Source: Tubulanus polymorphus
Lineage: Eukaryota > Nemertea > Palaeonemertea > Tubulaniformes > Tubulanidae
Reading direction: 5' to 3'
Assembly (NCBI RefSeq): GCF_964204645.1
Contig: NC_134025.1
Coordinates: forward strand, 7,073,001 to 7,137,000
Length of the DNA: 64,000 nucleotides
The notes beneath the pieces are model-generated. The model saw only the letters and a program-made list of their open reading frames with translations. It was not told the origin of the DNA and ran no database searches. A program made the translations under genes and the position numbers. Shown piece after piece: positions 1 through 55,549 of the stretch. Numbering within the stretch: position 1 is the first letter of the stretch; every line of letters starts with the position of its first letter.

Positions 1-3000
1 GAACGGCCACGTGATCTCAGTCATTATTATGATGACATCACTGATGTAGTATACACGGCACAATGCTACATTTTCATTCATACCGGCGGGGTAGTGTCGT
101 CAGTAATGGTAGTCGTTTAGAAAGGCCGGGTGTGATTCACTAGTGATCGAGCGAACAGCTGGGGCACGAGCATCAATTTATTGTACACTACAGCACCGTT
201 TCCAACGTTATTCTATTCGTCTAATGATTTGAATGGTTGACAATTTTAACCCCATAAAAAAAAAGATTCGATTCGATTTTTAAGCATTGGATTTTTTTGT
301 GGCAATCGGAAAAACCCACCCAAACAACCAAACAGAATGCCTTACAACGTATTCGAATATCCTATCTAACCATGCGATTCATAACATGACCCCTGCCAAG
401 AAGTCTGATTATTTTCATCTGTATCAAATTATTTAATGAAATATAGAAAATTCACGGATTGACTAATTAAAGATGATTGAATAATACCGATGAAATGGAA
501 ACGGTAAGCCAAGATCTATTTCAATTATATATAGTATCGAGAAAACTCGCGCGCCAATTCGTCAAAACCTCCCACGCAATCGAGGCTCTAATCATCGACT
601 GAATTAACGATTTTAAACGCTTACCTCAAAAATCGCGGTACTATTTTCATGTTATCCTACAGCGACATGAAATAAATTTTTGACACTTTTCTATTCTTTT
701 TATTTATTATTTCATGATATTTCAAAAAGACGAGCGTCCTGCGTCGGAGAGTGACGCTAACTGTCAATAACAAAAGACGCGGTCTCGTGGCTGAAATTAT
801 CGATATTGCAAAAAAGTACATGACCTTTTGGGGGGAAAAGTGCATGAATGGCGGGTAGTAACCTTGTACGCTCGCATAATCAATTTTTCTGACGATCCCC
901 GTTGAAGGCCAATCAGATGCGAGCTTCGACTTGCCATCCCGGCAAGTACGCACGAACTTCATTAGATATTTTTTGCCATTCATAAAATGGAGTTTGTCAA
1001 GAACAATGAAATCTTTAAGTATATAGACCTACGTCTGCGTGAGTACGGCACAGCTGGTTGAATGTCAGATCGTGTGTCACTATTGAAACCGGACCAAACC
1101 AGAGATTTTTGTTCTCATTAAACGTCACCCAGGCCATCACAACAGAGATTTTTGGTTGATGATGATCATATCAATAAACACATATTCATTGGAAATCATA
1201 TTGGGACAGCTTTACCCAGTGAAACTGCAGATTAAAAACAACTCGGCCTCTATTTCCGCCAATTCACAATAGAACATCGAAATGATCGTCAGAAAAAAAT
1301 GCAACATAGTTTTCAAGAGTAAGTGAGCTGCTATGCTGCATTAACCATCAGAAATTTGTTCTTGCGTATTTCAGAGTATTAATCAGTGAGGGCGCGAAAA
1401 CTTGATAGTTTTTAGTATGGTCAGTAGAGTGCAGCACTTCCCGAGTAAGCACGGTAGCGCAAATAGCTGACGAATGAGCGAGAATATCATACGCACCGGC
1501 AGGGATTAAGTGCCCAATTTGAAATATGATTAATTGAAAGTTGTTAAAATCGCAATCAGAAACTATTTGAAAAAAAAAACTATACAGGTAAAACATACAT
1601 AGATGAAATGGATTAAGTAGACGTATGATTTACTTTCTGTAGTCACTTTACCGACGCCGCATCATGCAACCTAAAATGCTTAAATGTTTTCACTACATCA
1701 TGTCCTACATTATTACGGGTTAGGTAGGCAAACCGCTCGCAATTGCCATAAAAGTCATTTCGGTTCCCGACCGCGGAAAATAATTTCCAAAACTAGCTGA
1801 CTAGAATTAATCGGTTGACGCTAGTGCCTTGTGAAAAAAGAAACTATTAAAGTTGGGAAAATTATATTCCGTTATTTTATTCTAAAACACGAAAGATACT
1901 TTCGCTTATATACGTTTATATCTTACCTGGAGTCGACAGTGGGCGAGAATCGGACCTTCATCCTGTCAAGTTCAATCGAGGCTCGGGTATATGCCGTCAG
2001 GTACCGCTCTATATTGGCCGTTTTGTATTAGTTCACCTCGGCTCAATGGACGACATACGTACACCTTGAAGAAATGGATGCTACGCGTTGACATCGTCGT
2101 CGTCAACGATTCAGTGCACCTTTCTTCGAAAAAATCTTTCAAGGATGATCTAATGGTTTTCGTTCAAATCTTAATTGAACCATGTCATGCAGAATATGAG
2201 GTTAAACCACCAAAGAGTAATTAGAGCCCATGACTGATCTTGTTGGATCATTGATTGAAAAGGCAAATTAGAACATATTTGAATCTCGTTACACGACTCG
2301 CTTTATCAAAATGAAGAAAAAAATGTATCGTATAAATTGAATGTGAATTTTGTAATTCATTCGTTATTTCAATGACAGCGAGAACCTTTTAAGTGTACGT
2401 TTCTTCTTTACTGAAATCGAAACTGCAGACAACATCCTTAAAAGATCATCAAAATGACCGAAGGCCAAATATTCAAATGGTACAGACAACGTATCCGTTG
2501 AAAATGAATTTTGATATTCGAAAATTTGGCCGTAGGTAGAGAAAATCTGTAGCGGTAAAGATGCACTGATTTAAAATCCACATTGAGACAAAACAATGAA
2601 ATGAAAATGAAACTGAAAATATACCAAGAAAAAATGATTCATTGCAGCAGTAGCAGACAGTCGTAAAAAACGAAATATGAAATTAGGAAAGTTTGGCTCG
2701 TTGATAGGAATTTCATCATTTTTATCGTTCTTTGGTTACAGTGTGAAAACTTTATGATCCAATTTTAGAATGAACTAATGAATTGATTTTTCGAAGTATA
2801 ACATATTTCTGACAAGCCGGGCATAACCAGATGCTAAACATTGATCAAAATTTTTTGGGGTAGAGGCTAGGCCAAACCTCAACAGGCCTTTTGTTAAGAT
2901 GATTAGCATTCCAGCAAATCCACAATAGTTTCGTACCCGTGGAATATGTATGAATATAGTCCTACACAATTAACACACTGGATTGGTTTTCAGATCTGTT

Positions 3001-3570
3001 TATCAACAAGCCATTAAAAACAACGAAGTGGCCCATTTATACAAAAGCAAAATTAAAGCAAGCCGGGCAAAATATTGCCCAAATAGTACCGCACCCTCTT
3101 GTTATGTTTCATTTTTTTATGTTACAAAATGAATTTCTTCTGTGTATGAACTTTTGAGAGGGTGTTTTCGAGGTTTTTACACCAACCTCTCATCGTTGCT
3201 CTTGTATATATCAGAATATACCGTCTTTATTACATTTGAATACCAAGAAATTACCTTGCCTCAAATGTATGTTAATGTACATTAATTACAATATCAAAAT
3301 TCTAACAAGGATTCAGCATTGCATAGGTAATTTCTTATGGTTTAAAAAATTTTGATTACATAATATGACTTGTAAATAATTTTTTTCAATCACCGCCAAT
3401 GTATCATTTTTACATGAATTTCACGTCCTTGATGCGTATGTATACTCGCTGAATATAAATATCGTAAAATGCATGACCTTACAAACAATTTATTTTCTTC
3501 AATGAATGCAGAAGTAGTGTTACAATATTGTTTTCCATTTAAGGGCGTCACGGCAACTATATGCTTATAT

Positions 3571-3620
3571 ATAATTATTATTATTATCATCATTATTATC
3601 ATCATCATTATCATCATCAC
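3571..3620. repeat. Interrupted (ATT/ATC)n microsatellite
   Basis: About 50 bp of mixed ATT and ATC triplets on the plus strand. It produces an artefactual Met/Ile-rich reading frame on the minus strand. Confidence 0.9.
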
Positions 3621-4732
3621 TTTTCTATAGTAAAAACTGGTAACAACCGGGACAAGACGACATTTGGGACCACTTCACAGACTGACTGTTAGGAGAAAAA
3701 TATATACCACGAATATAGATAATTTGTATAACACAAGACATGGTTTGAATGATACCCACATGGATGAAATGCATCTCTTTAACAGTACATTTGTTGTAGT
3801 AAACCATGTAAGATAGGTAGCGACCGATTCCAGAATCAAAACTTAAAAAGACTTATTACATATGTATCTTCAGTCCCTATCTTTAGCAAGTCGTTGCTCA
3901 CCACCGTCGAAGCCCATGATGAACTCACTTCAAAAAACCCCAATTCAAAATATTCTTGTTGTAAATTCTTGCTCACAAGCCTGAGGACTTCGACGGCTTC
4001 GTCAATACATAGGGCCAGACTTTAAAACACCACTTTCGGTAAGTGAAAATATCAATGAACATGATACAGCGAAATGAATGCAGTTTGAGATTAAGTGTGA
4101 ATGACATAACAAGTGAAAAAAGCTGCAGCTCATCTATCAATTTGATGTTACTATCAAAATACGTAAGCTGTCGTACCCTTCGAATCAAAAGCTAAGTAAA
4201 CGCGGGCCACAAAAATGTTCAATTGTCTTTCGCTGTTAAGATCCAAAATTTACCAGCCAAATAAATAAATAATGGGGACAATCCCTATTTTAAGATCAAG
4301 ATCCAAGGGGATATCATTCAACGGTTAGGAAAGCGTACTTATATCAAACCCCTACAGTCCGCTTAATAGTTAGTAGTCAAATACATACATTCATACATGA
4401 TATATATATATTTGGTCCCGTTTTGGAGCTTTTTTTTATTAAGCAAGCATTAAATGTGAACGATCCCAACATGTCCTCTTGTTAGTTTTAATAACAAAAC
4501 GTAATGTTATGGAACTCTATAATATAAAAAGCGGACACTTTGATAATTATACACAGTAAGCCAACTTACAATTTACCTGTACGCCAATTCAGTCTCTGTT
4601 CAATGAATTTTTCGCACCGATAGGCACCCCTTTTTATTCCACTGATCACCCTATACATATTTTACAATTCTTTGTACAAAATTAGTTTCAAATAAATTTA
4701 AAGCAGCGCTTTTTAGTATATATGTATGTATA

Positions 4733-4778
4733 TATATATTATTATTATTATTAGCATTATTATTATCATTATTATTGT
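4733..4778. repeat. TA and (ATT)n microsatellite
   Basis: A short alternating TA stretch followed by interrupted ATT triplets, with occasional GCATT and ATC variants. Confidence 0.85.
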
Positions 4779-7700
4779 AATTGTAAATCATGAACGTAAT
4801 CAGCACAAAAACTGCAATTTTCAGTACTCTTTTTACAATCTAATTAAACAATACAAATATATCATAGAAGCGTAAAATTGGGCTAACCCAAGTCTGTGCC
4901 CGTACTTTTTCGTTGCAGGCAGGAAGATACTGCCTTCAAAATCATCAGCCATGTGTTTAAAATCCACGCGACAATCTCTCAATTACAAAATGCGTCTCTG
5001 TCTTCGACTATTTACAACAACATTGATCAAATATACTTTGAGTGTTTGCATTAAATGCTTGAAATACCAAGTTTACAATGAATTTCTTCCGAGTACAAAT
5101 TCGAAACGTTGACTATGCGGAAATTTTTCATATAAAATTCATCGGGACAGTAATCAATGAGATATCATTAACCATGGTTAAAAAACTTTTTCTGTTTTGA
5201 ACATATGATAATGGTCCCCGACCCAAGAGGCGAGTTTAGAATCGTCCATCTTGGAAAACTCACAGCTTTCACAACTATAAGTCAAACTACAGAAAAACCC
5301 TAGATCTTGTAGGAGAAAGAAATTGGAATTCATCAACTGTTGTCAAAGGTATTCTGACGACTTGAAAATACTAGAAATCTACCTAATGGAGCCTCCGCGC
5401 CATATGTAACATTCTGTGCTGCCTGAAATTGAGATAACTGAATCTCGCTGGACTTTTCGAACAAATGATATTAATGATAGCTTAATAATTCTTATATTTT
5501 TGAAAGCCTGGTTTTCTAGTCTGATGCTTAAGCAAATTTTCTAATTTTTGGATCATCGTTCTGAATAATAAGAAATTAACGCCTTTTTCGTTTTATGAAC
5601 AGCTCTAGAATTAGAACGTATCAGAATCAAAGATATAATCTGATTGGAAACAAGAAACCTTCAAAAGTCTCATCTTTGTTCATTATATTTGAGCTATAGA
5701 ATATCATATATATTTTGTATATCATTTATACTTAATACATGTATTAATTCGGGGAACGTTTTTTTTTTTTTCAATTCATTATCAATATTGTTTTAGATAT
5801 TTACATACATTGTCAGATAGTGAATTTGAATAAGGCAGCACATAGCTGAGCAACGATATACTTTATACAAAATTGTGCGACTTTTATCAAAAAACAAATA
5901 AATATTCGACTGACCCAAAGTGAGACAGGTGGATAGCGCTGGACTATTGTAATGACAGACTAAAGCGATACCGACACATTACTTAATCATTTACAAAAGG
6001 CTGCCTGTACTAGAGGCAGCGTAATGCTCGGATAATTTTTGTTTTTGAAAGACAAACTGATTGTACGTTAAACTACATTCAACAAACACATATTAATTCG
6101 TAACGAATCATCGCCAACACGCGTGACTCCGACGATGAAGATAAAACTATTTACTTACGTTAACCTTTTTTGAAAAACGAAATTACTACCAAATGACACA
6201 TTTTCCGTAAATTAGGGTTCATTAAACGTTAAATCAACAAAGACAACAGAAATTGAGTTGGAATTCAAAAACGAAAGTCCTAATCATTTATGGGGCGTGT
6301 TCTTTTTGTTCTTTGTGGCTGTTGTATATGATCCTGAATTTTAAATGGAATAATGTAAAAGATTTTGTATATATCACGCGACCATTCGAATTATGCTTTC
6401 CATCGTCACAACATCGCCAAAAAGAACTATTCTTCTGTGTAAATTCAACAACGGAGAAATCTTTGAACAAAAATAACCGAATCTATCGAATCTCGATAAA
6501 AGATTTTTAAGACAGTGACACCGATGATTTTCGACCCTACAAATCGATCGCTAGCAAACGATCAAGCAGTATATAGAGGGCGCTTCTCTCTATCTCGACG
6601 TATATCATATATCAATACTATATGATATACGGAAATTTACAGGACGATTATAGCACAGATGAAACAACAGATTTCTGTAATACGCGTATGAAATGGTGCA
6701 ACACGACAAAATATCATAAAAAAGACATATCGGTAATCGATAATTTCAAAATTGTTCTCTCATACAGCACGGATTCTGATACTTACATCTATTATTTATA
6801 AACATCGTATGCATTGTATATAATTAAATAAGGAAGTGATGCTGGATTTGTCTATTTACAACGACGTTAAATCGAATTCGAGTTTTCTTCAATTACAAAG
6901 CGAACACGTCAGCCGTGTCGTCTGCAATGACGTCACAAATATCTCATGATAATCATTTTTTGTTTCAACAATTAACAAATAAACATCGATAATTACCATG
7001 TGTTTTCAATTCAACTCGCAAATAAAGAAGAAATAAGAAGTAAATGCAATCACAGGTAGCTGATTGACTCTCGGTACATTCATCTCTTTCTATACTTCTT
7101 CCACTGAAATACGCATATATTTACAAACCCTACTTACATTAGAATATAGGGATACCCTGCATTCTATAAGTATATACCTCAACTCCAAAGCAGGATTCTA
7201 GTCAACTAATTAACTTATGATATAATACGCGAGAACAAGAAATAATTTGATGATTTTTTTTCTTCGGGGAAATATATTTTGAGCGTTATTGTCGATTCTC
7301 AGATTGGGCTGAATTTTGCGGCTACTTTAAAGTTGTCCTTATTTCATGATCTCTAGGATAAGTTTTTTTCTGTTACTTCCAATTTGCACGACAAAAATCG
7401 CTAAACCATAGTAACTTGCTTTCTGCCGATATCTGAATACTTTCATAATTTACTGGCGCTTTAGAATACAATTCCTCGATTTACCCCAACTGCTCGATGT
7501 CAACCGGCCTTAGTTTTCGGAGTTCATATCAATTCAAGCATTAAATAACTTCAAGCAGAAATAACAATAAAATCTCTAACAATATAATATACAAAATTAG
7601 GCAAGTGCGCTCGATAGAAATTGATTTTGATGTTTTATCATGATTATTCTCCTTTACACCGGGGATGCTTGATTCAGAGCAATTTCTAATTCTCCCTCAG

Positions 7701-7821
7701 TATTCACGATTAAACCGGGAATCTACCCAATGAAATAGGATACAGTACAACTCAATCTAATCATGTACAAGCGGTATATATTCAAAAATCTGTACACACG
7801 ATTCTGTCTTTTTTTTTCAGA

Positions 7822-7827
7822 TTTATT
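7822..7827 (-). terminator. Candidate poly(A) signal for the ALK transcript
   Basis: AATAAA on the minus strand, about 940 nt after the stop codon. It is the nearest canonical hexamer I found downstream of the tail exon. A 3' UTR of this length is ordinary, but a hexamer in AT-rich DNA is weak evidence. Confidence 0.2.
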
Positions 7828-8768
7828 TACAAAAACAATCGGATCACCGCCCAATATATCTCGCAGATGGCAAATTCCTTGTTCGTGATTTTCTAAAATA
7901 TATATTCACGTTTTTATACACTGTGTGTATATCAGTGGTAATCTACACTTATTCTATTTGGATAGAACAACAAAAACACCAATTTTCACAACCACAACAA
8001 ATTAGAGTAAATATTATACAATGCTGCAGGAAAAGTAGTTTTTGAGTATAGTTTATGAGTTTGACAACAGCTTTCACGGCCTATTTTTGCAAGTAGCGAT
8101 TCGAATTTCATAAGCACATTATTTTTTTCGGATAGGACAGCTCCCCTATATTTTCGTGTATGATAATACTTAACACTTTTTGACGATAATTATTTTCATC
8201 TTTTTTTATACATTGATTCGATTGCCTCATGGTCTTCTCGGTTATCAAACACCTTTACTATTTTACGGTAGTGTATATATTATAACAAAAACCACTTTTT
8301 CTGCGTATGTGTGCGTGCACCCTGCCTTTTGTTGTGGAATAAGCTATGTGTTAGTTCAATGCCTTGTCTTGATAGTACTGAATATTCTCCCATTATCTAG
8401 ACAACACAGCCTCAGTACAACATTTTCAGTGAAATCGCCGAATTCGACAGTTTCTCATAAAGTCTCTACTCTATGGGAGTTCGCTTCATCACATTTTAAA
8501 GTCTTTATCACATTTTGAAAAGTTCTCTCAGCCTCCAAAGTCTGCGAGCCGTTCACTATGTTAGACATAGCTGGGGCCACTAACCAACTAAATAAAATAG
8601 ATATACATGTCCCGTACGTGCGTTGGAACTGTACATTATGATCTTTAAGATCGGTGCACCGGAGGACAAAATGTTGGTGGAGGTTTGAGTGTAAACTACA
8701 AGTAGTCTCAAGTGGAAACATGTTAACGAAAACATGCGTCTTCCCATCTTTTTCTCGTTTCGAGAAAA

Positions 8769-49930
<41,162 letters not shown>

Positions 49931-52900
49931 CTGTAACAAACAATACATCAGTTAGTAAATCAATGAGATCATTTTAAGCATAATATGAGATATTATACCG
50001 ACAGTATATAGAATGAGGTCGAAAAATAATGATATCAGAAACATGTATAGTATATATTTCAAAGTTTTAAAACGATGGCTCGAATATGAATTTTACGAAG
50101 ATAATCCTGTTCATCTGTCAGATCTTTTGATCAATCGATTAACGGGAGGATGGATAAACAGATAGATGAGAGAGACTCGTTGCCCGGGGTTTGCCTCACG
50201 CATAGCCTGGGATTCAGGATGTAGTATTTTCTAAGGCGTCTTTGATGAATGTCGCGCGCTGCGCAAAATGCATGGATTCGTATACGAGCAACGCGAGAGG
50301 CAATTTATTTCATTGGCGATTACGTTTAAATAAGATCCTTTGCAGCCTCTCGCATTAAAACCTTTCTACCGCGAGACTGAGCTGGGAGAGCGCGTATCCT
50401 TTTAGCAGATCAGCCCCTAATGATGATGTGATCGTACCGATAGGCTTTAAACAGTATGGATTTTCCATCATTGCAGAACAACGAACGGGGAGGAGACAGG
50501 AGAACCTTAAAACATACGCTTAGTCAAACTCGTCGGGACATTAAGCACGCATGACTATGCGTATAATCTTAGACTTTATGGGCATGTACTACATAGCGCC
50601 ACCTCTTTTAATTTAATGGCATGGCTGTGTATGGATATCCATTAATGACAAGGCAAAAAAATAAAACTGGAAACCGATTTATTTCGTCCTGAATTTAGTT
50701 CGTCATGATGTCTGTTTTTTCAACTTGTTCCAGTTCCAATTTCAATCCCCAATACGCGATCTCATCCGGAACATTTTTGGTGGTTATGTCTCGATTTTAC
50801 CATACCTCTTTACGAGAGGTGTTGTGTTTGTAATAAGGTGGTGAATGAAATAAATTGTGTCTCTTCATAGCGAAACATGCGACAATAATTTCAAACCACT
50901 GCTGAGTCTACACCGCAGCCGATCAAATATAATCATAATCAATGGATACAATATTTGCGCTGGACACATCCTACTGGAGCAATTCATTTCCATTTAACCC
51001 CGATACTACTCGCGGAAAGAAAAAAATACTATCAACAGAACTGAGTCACAAACAGAACAAAACTCAGTCAAGTTTTCTCCGTATACTATTACCATTTTCA
51101 TGGCTCGAAGATAAAGTTGTTCATTATAAAGCACGGGCTTTTCGTCCTAATACTGCGATAATCGTTCGAAAATATGCGGCATCTTAGGGGTCTTTAACCT
51201 TAGCGTTCCAGTTTTTCAAGTGTCTTTAGAGATGTGGCGACGAATTTGTCAAAGAGAATGAACGTTATTTGGAAGCTTAACAGTAAAACAACATCTTCAT
51301 TTACTGTCGAAGTGTTTCTACGATAACACTTTCATTCATCTCGCTTTGAAACAGATTTTACTGTTCAGGATCCGGTTTCTTGTAAAAGTTTGAAGCTTAA
51401 AATGGTTTAGTTTGAATTGTTGCTAGCATTGAAAACATGAAGTAACCAATGGCGATTAAGCCAAAAGTTTTTCCATGAAGACCATAATGGTCGTTTGTTG
51501 ATACGGATCGTGACTGGCAGCAAAGTTTTCATGGTATATTACATTATGTTCGCAGGATTTCACTTTTTTCATCTGACACTGCTGGATCTGACAAAGATAA
51601 TCTCGGGGACATTCTTTTATCGCGGGATTTGTGTCGTGTCGCTTGGGAGGTGGTGTGTTAGACCGTAACCAGTCCAATGGTAAACGCCCGTCAGCATAGA
51701 TCATGAAATGTCATTTCAAACGGCATTAGCGCAGTGTGGTGGTAACGTTATGTAAAACGATTTGTAATATTCTCATACAGAATGAAACACGACGAATACA
51801 TCTTTATGTTGTGAACTTTCACATCATACTTGAAATGAAAAAACATTCGTATGATCATTTCGAGATATTTCAGACTGCCATGAATTTTGAATAACGACCT
51901 AGCATATATGTTAAAGCCCAATGCACACGACACATTACAACACAGAAACACGGACTCAAACATGTTTGATCTCGGAAACACTTTTCCCAAAACCGTGTTT
52001 CTCGTAAACGCACACGATGAAAAAACGCTCGAAAACATGTTTCCGTCCCCACTTTCCGTGTTTCCTTGCATCGGGTACATCGAGCTTGCGAAATCGTATT
52101 CAAAATTGTGAAGGAAAAATTGAATTCTATTTCGTACATTTTAATGTGCAATTAAATGTCGAAGATTTCTGCGCGTGTACGAAGATGACAGAACCCTTAA
52201 TGATATGACAGAATCCGTTAAAAGATGCGTTAAACCGCGCAAGTCGTGTACGCGGGTGAGATTGGTCCGTGTAGACTCAATTGATATCGTAGTAACACCC
52301 GACAAAGTCATTAACGATTACACAACACAATTCAATTACTTTTCCGCGGCAAAAATCTGGAACGAATCTAATTTAGATCGACGAAAATGGCTGACGAGGA
52401 TTACTCCGAACTACAAATCGCATCATTCGCGTAAGACTAGTTTCGGTCGACGTGAAGAGGCGTAAAAGATGCACTCGATACAAAACGACGACGTAGAAAG
52501 TTGTAATTTTGACAAGACGCATCGTAACGCATCGATTTGTCGCGTATAGCGGCTTCAGTTGGTCTCCCCAGAGAACGCGATATAATTATAGGCGAACAAC
52601 CCCCGTCTATTTACGTTCGGCCTTTGACAGCGATGCTAAAAACGATATTCCTCGCGGTTCGGCGATGTTTTTGATTCGATAAATGTCTATTTTAGTCAGG
52701 TAATGCGAATGACGCCAGGGAGCATCGGTATCGGCAATGACTCGTCGATGACGCGCCAAGCGATTTACTCGCCGGCAACGATGGGAACTTTTGATGCATC
52801 AATATTTTTCTAATTACGCGATAATTGGTTTGCTTTACATCATCGATAATTATCTTGATTAAAATAATAAACGCAGTCGCAGATTTCCGGGTAAATGAGC

Positions 52901-55422
52901 AATGTGCGTCAATGGAAAATCAGTAATTCCAATGAAATCTCAAGATCGAGTTATCAGCCGTATCGATATACGTTTCCATATCGTTTTTCCCCGAACTGAT
53001 ATAGATTCTTTCTAAAATGAAGAAAAATATAGGTTAACTTTTCCCCAACGATTCTGTGGTTATGAACGTCCGTAGTCATATCCAAACGATATTTTCAATA
53101 CCTATATATCAATGTACCATTGGAAATCTGAATTACGGCGGTGTGGAGCCCGTGATTATCATTCGAAATTTTTTTATACAGTTAGAAAGCAGCAAATCTT
53201 GAAAACTCGGAAGTGCAACAGCTTACAGAGGACAACTCTCAATTTCGCAATGTGTTTTTAATGGTGTGATGAATTTGAATGATCAGATACGATAGATAGA
53301 TATTTTATGTATAGTACTTGAGAGTAAGATGAATAAGTATGTCTCAAGGCTCGGGATCGCTAATAACAACTGAACACGAATAACGCATTAATATGTCGGT
53401 ACAATTCTCTTCTCATTCTGAGCATGCGAGACATTAAAAGGCCGCTGGCTATCACGACCTGTCCCACGTCTTACAAGAATAGCCGATAAAACTTGACATG
53501 CAAAACTGTTTGCGTTAGGAAGAATTTCCCAGCTATGAGAATAATTGATCTCAGAATTCGTTCAAAATGGTGAAAACGATCGATTCCGGCGTATAACAAA
53601 AGATGGAAAGACTGAACCGGACGAGACAAAGCCTTTCCATTAGTTCAATTAACCGAACTTTGAAGCAATTAGTTCACTACGCGGTGTATATCGAGGTTGG
53701 CTTTGTGAGACGCGAAACCGAACTGTACAACAGACACATGTTATCACCGACCCTCTGGAATCCGAAAATGGTAATCATTTCTGAAAAAGTATATGTTTCA
53801 TCGATGCGTTTTTATCAACTGATGTTAGGTTGTAACGAAATACGTCGGCTCTTTATTAAAATGGCGCGAACCGAATATAGAGACACGGAGCGTGTGAATC
53901 ATAGATGTGTAGATTCGCAGTAACCTGACCAGTCGCACAGAATAACACTTTGAAAAATACCCATCACACGCGGTAATAATGGCCGACACTCTTGTCGCTG
54001 CATGCGATGGCCATTTTTCGTCCGCCCGGCGCTAATGAAAAAAGGATGCGCAGTTCAGGAAAAACTGGCCAGCTCGTTAAGATTTCAAAGGAGGCTGCCA
54101 ATTACATTCATGGCCTTGCTAATTTGGACGGGGATATTGAGACGGACTATCGCAAGGAAGAAGTCACATTATTCGCTCTTGATGATGTCGTTATTGGCCT
54201 TTCATCAGACCTGATGGACCCGATTAAATCTGATTAACATGCACCAGAGATGCGCAGAGATACGGTCAGTCGCAGACGCTTAAATATTATGAATGACGAA
54301 TTACGGATTAGTTGCGTGTTGTAATATTACTATGCCGTTACTTATATATTTTTTAATCGAATATTTCTGATCCCGATTTTTTCTTAGAAAAAGTGAAGCC
54401 CAGCCCAGTGAGGTAAATCATCAAAAACGAATTAAACGATCGGTCACGAACGTAATGTAAACATACATTTTTCGAGCACAACGTCCGTGACTGAGTGGCC
54501 GAGGTAAAACGTACATTAAATGAACGGATGTGGCTATCAATTTGATTGCTAGATGTTGATAAGAATCCAATCGGAATATTGCCGGACACATACACAGCCC
54601 ACCACTTTACTATCAACTGATATATTCGTCCGTATAAAAATGATGATTTATTTGCAGAAACGAAGTAACCCATCGCTGATCGTCTGCCGTGGTATACGGA
54701 TTAACGCTTTCGCGACGCCATTTTTACAAATTGTTGTCGCAAATTTGATAGCGTGCAGAATCAATCAACTATTATTCCTCGCGTATCATTTACTGCTATG
54801 ATATGATGTGATAGGATACGTTGAACTAATATTTGATCGGTTGACGGCAAATTTGCGCGTTTTTGTGCGCGGAAAGTGATCAAATTGAAATGATGCCGGT
54901 GACGCGAGCGCGCGCGGTGATTTCATTAGGCGGATTGCTTGTGTTTCGGGGACTCGTGGTCACTAGGGTCTTCGCTCCGATGAACGGGTGCTATGGCAGC
55001 CACGGTTAATACCACTGTTTATCTTCGCGTAATACGCATTTCGAGTCGAGTGATAACCAAATATGACATCTTCATATCTGTCATAAGTCACCTGCTGTTG
55101 TGGTAATTAATGACCGCGCAACATTTCGTGTCGAACGATGTTTTTAAAACCACTTGCAATGTTTTCACGATACCGCAAATTTTTTTCTGAAATATACGCA
55201 ACACTTCGTCACCGTTACGTACAACATGACTCCTCCCGAAAGGGCCGAAACATACCCATATCCTAACCGCTGATGAAACGTTATATCCGCGTTGTGCCGA
55301 CTATGTGTAGATTCCCACAATGAAAATAACAAAAAATAATTTTAACTCCAAAAAATGTTTCTTTGAGCTATTTTAGTATTACCGAAGATGACTATTAGTA
55401 TAATGTAGTCGAAACGTCGAAA

Positions 55423-55549
55423 AAATACAACGCGACGAATAGTACTTTAAAGCTTAATTATTTTATTTGACGCACGAGCTTTTGCTACATTAGCTCGTGC
55501 GTCAAATACAATAATTAAGCTTTAAAGTACTATTCGTCGCGTTGTATTT
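55423..55549. repeat. Near-perfect palindrome, 58-bp arms and 11-bp spacer
   Basis: Left arm 55423-55480 and right arm 55492-55549 are reverse complements with a single mismatch. Such long, nearly identical arms imply a recent inverted duplication or a foldback element. Directly to the left is a stem-loop GACTA ... TAGTC flanked by GAAGAT and GAAACGT (55384-55419). Confidence 0.93.

Larger units (their letters stand above)
1..8768. other. Downstream flank and 3' UTR; no recognised gene
   Basis: AT-rich DNA with only short random-looking reading frames on both strands. It holds the presumed ALK 3' UTR at its right edge and two trinucleotide-rich stretches (annotated separately). A small hairpin of alternating AT, about 6600-6633, is the only other structure seen. 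No protein family was recognised. Confidence 0.6.

Noticed and set aside
51456-51704. Minus-strand frame considered as a missing 5' ALK exon
   Set aside because: Several cysteines, but no MAM, LDLa or signal-peptide pattern and no donor in the phase required by the exon at 49930.
55384-55420. Hammerhead ribozyme
   Set aside because: Only the GAAAC-like side and a stem are present; the CTGATGA core does not match, so I report structure only.
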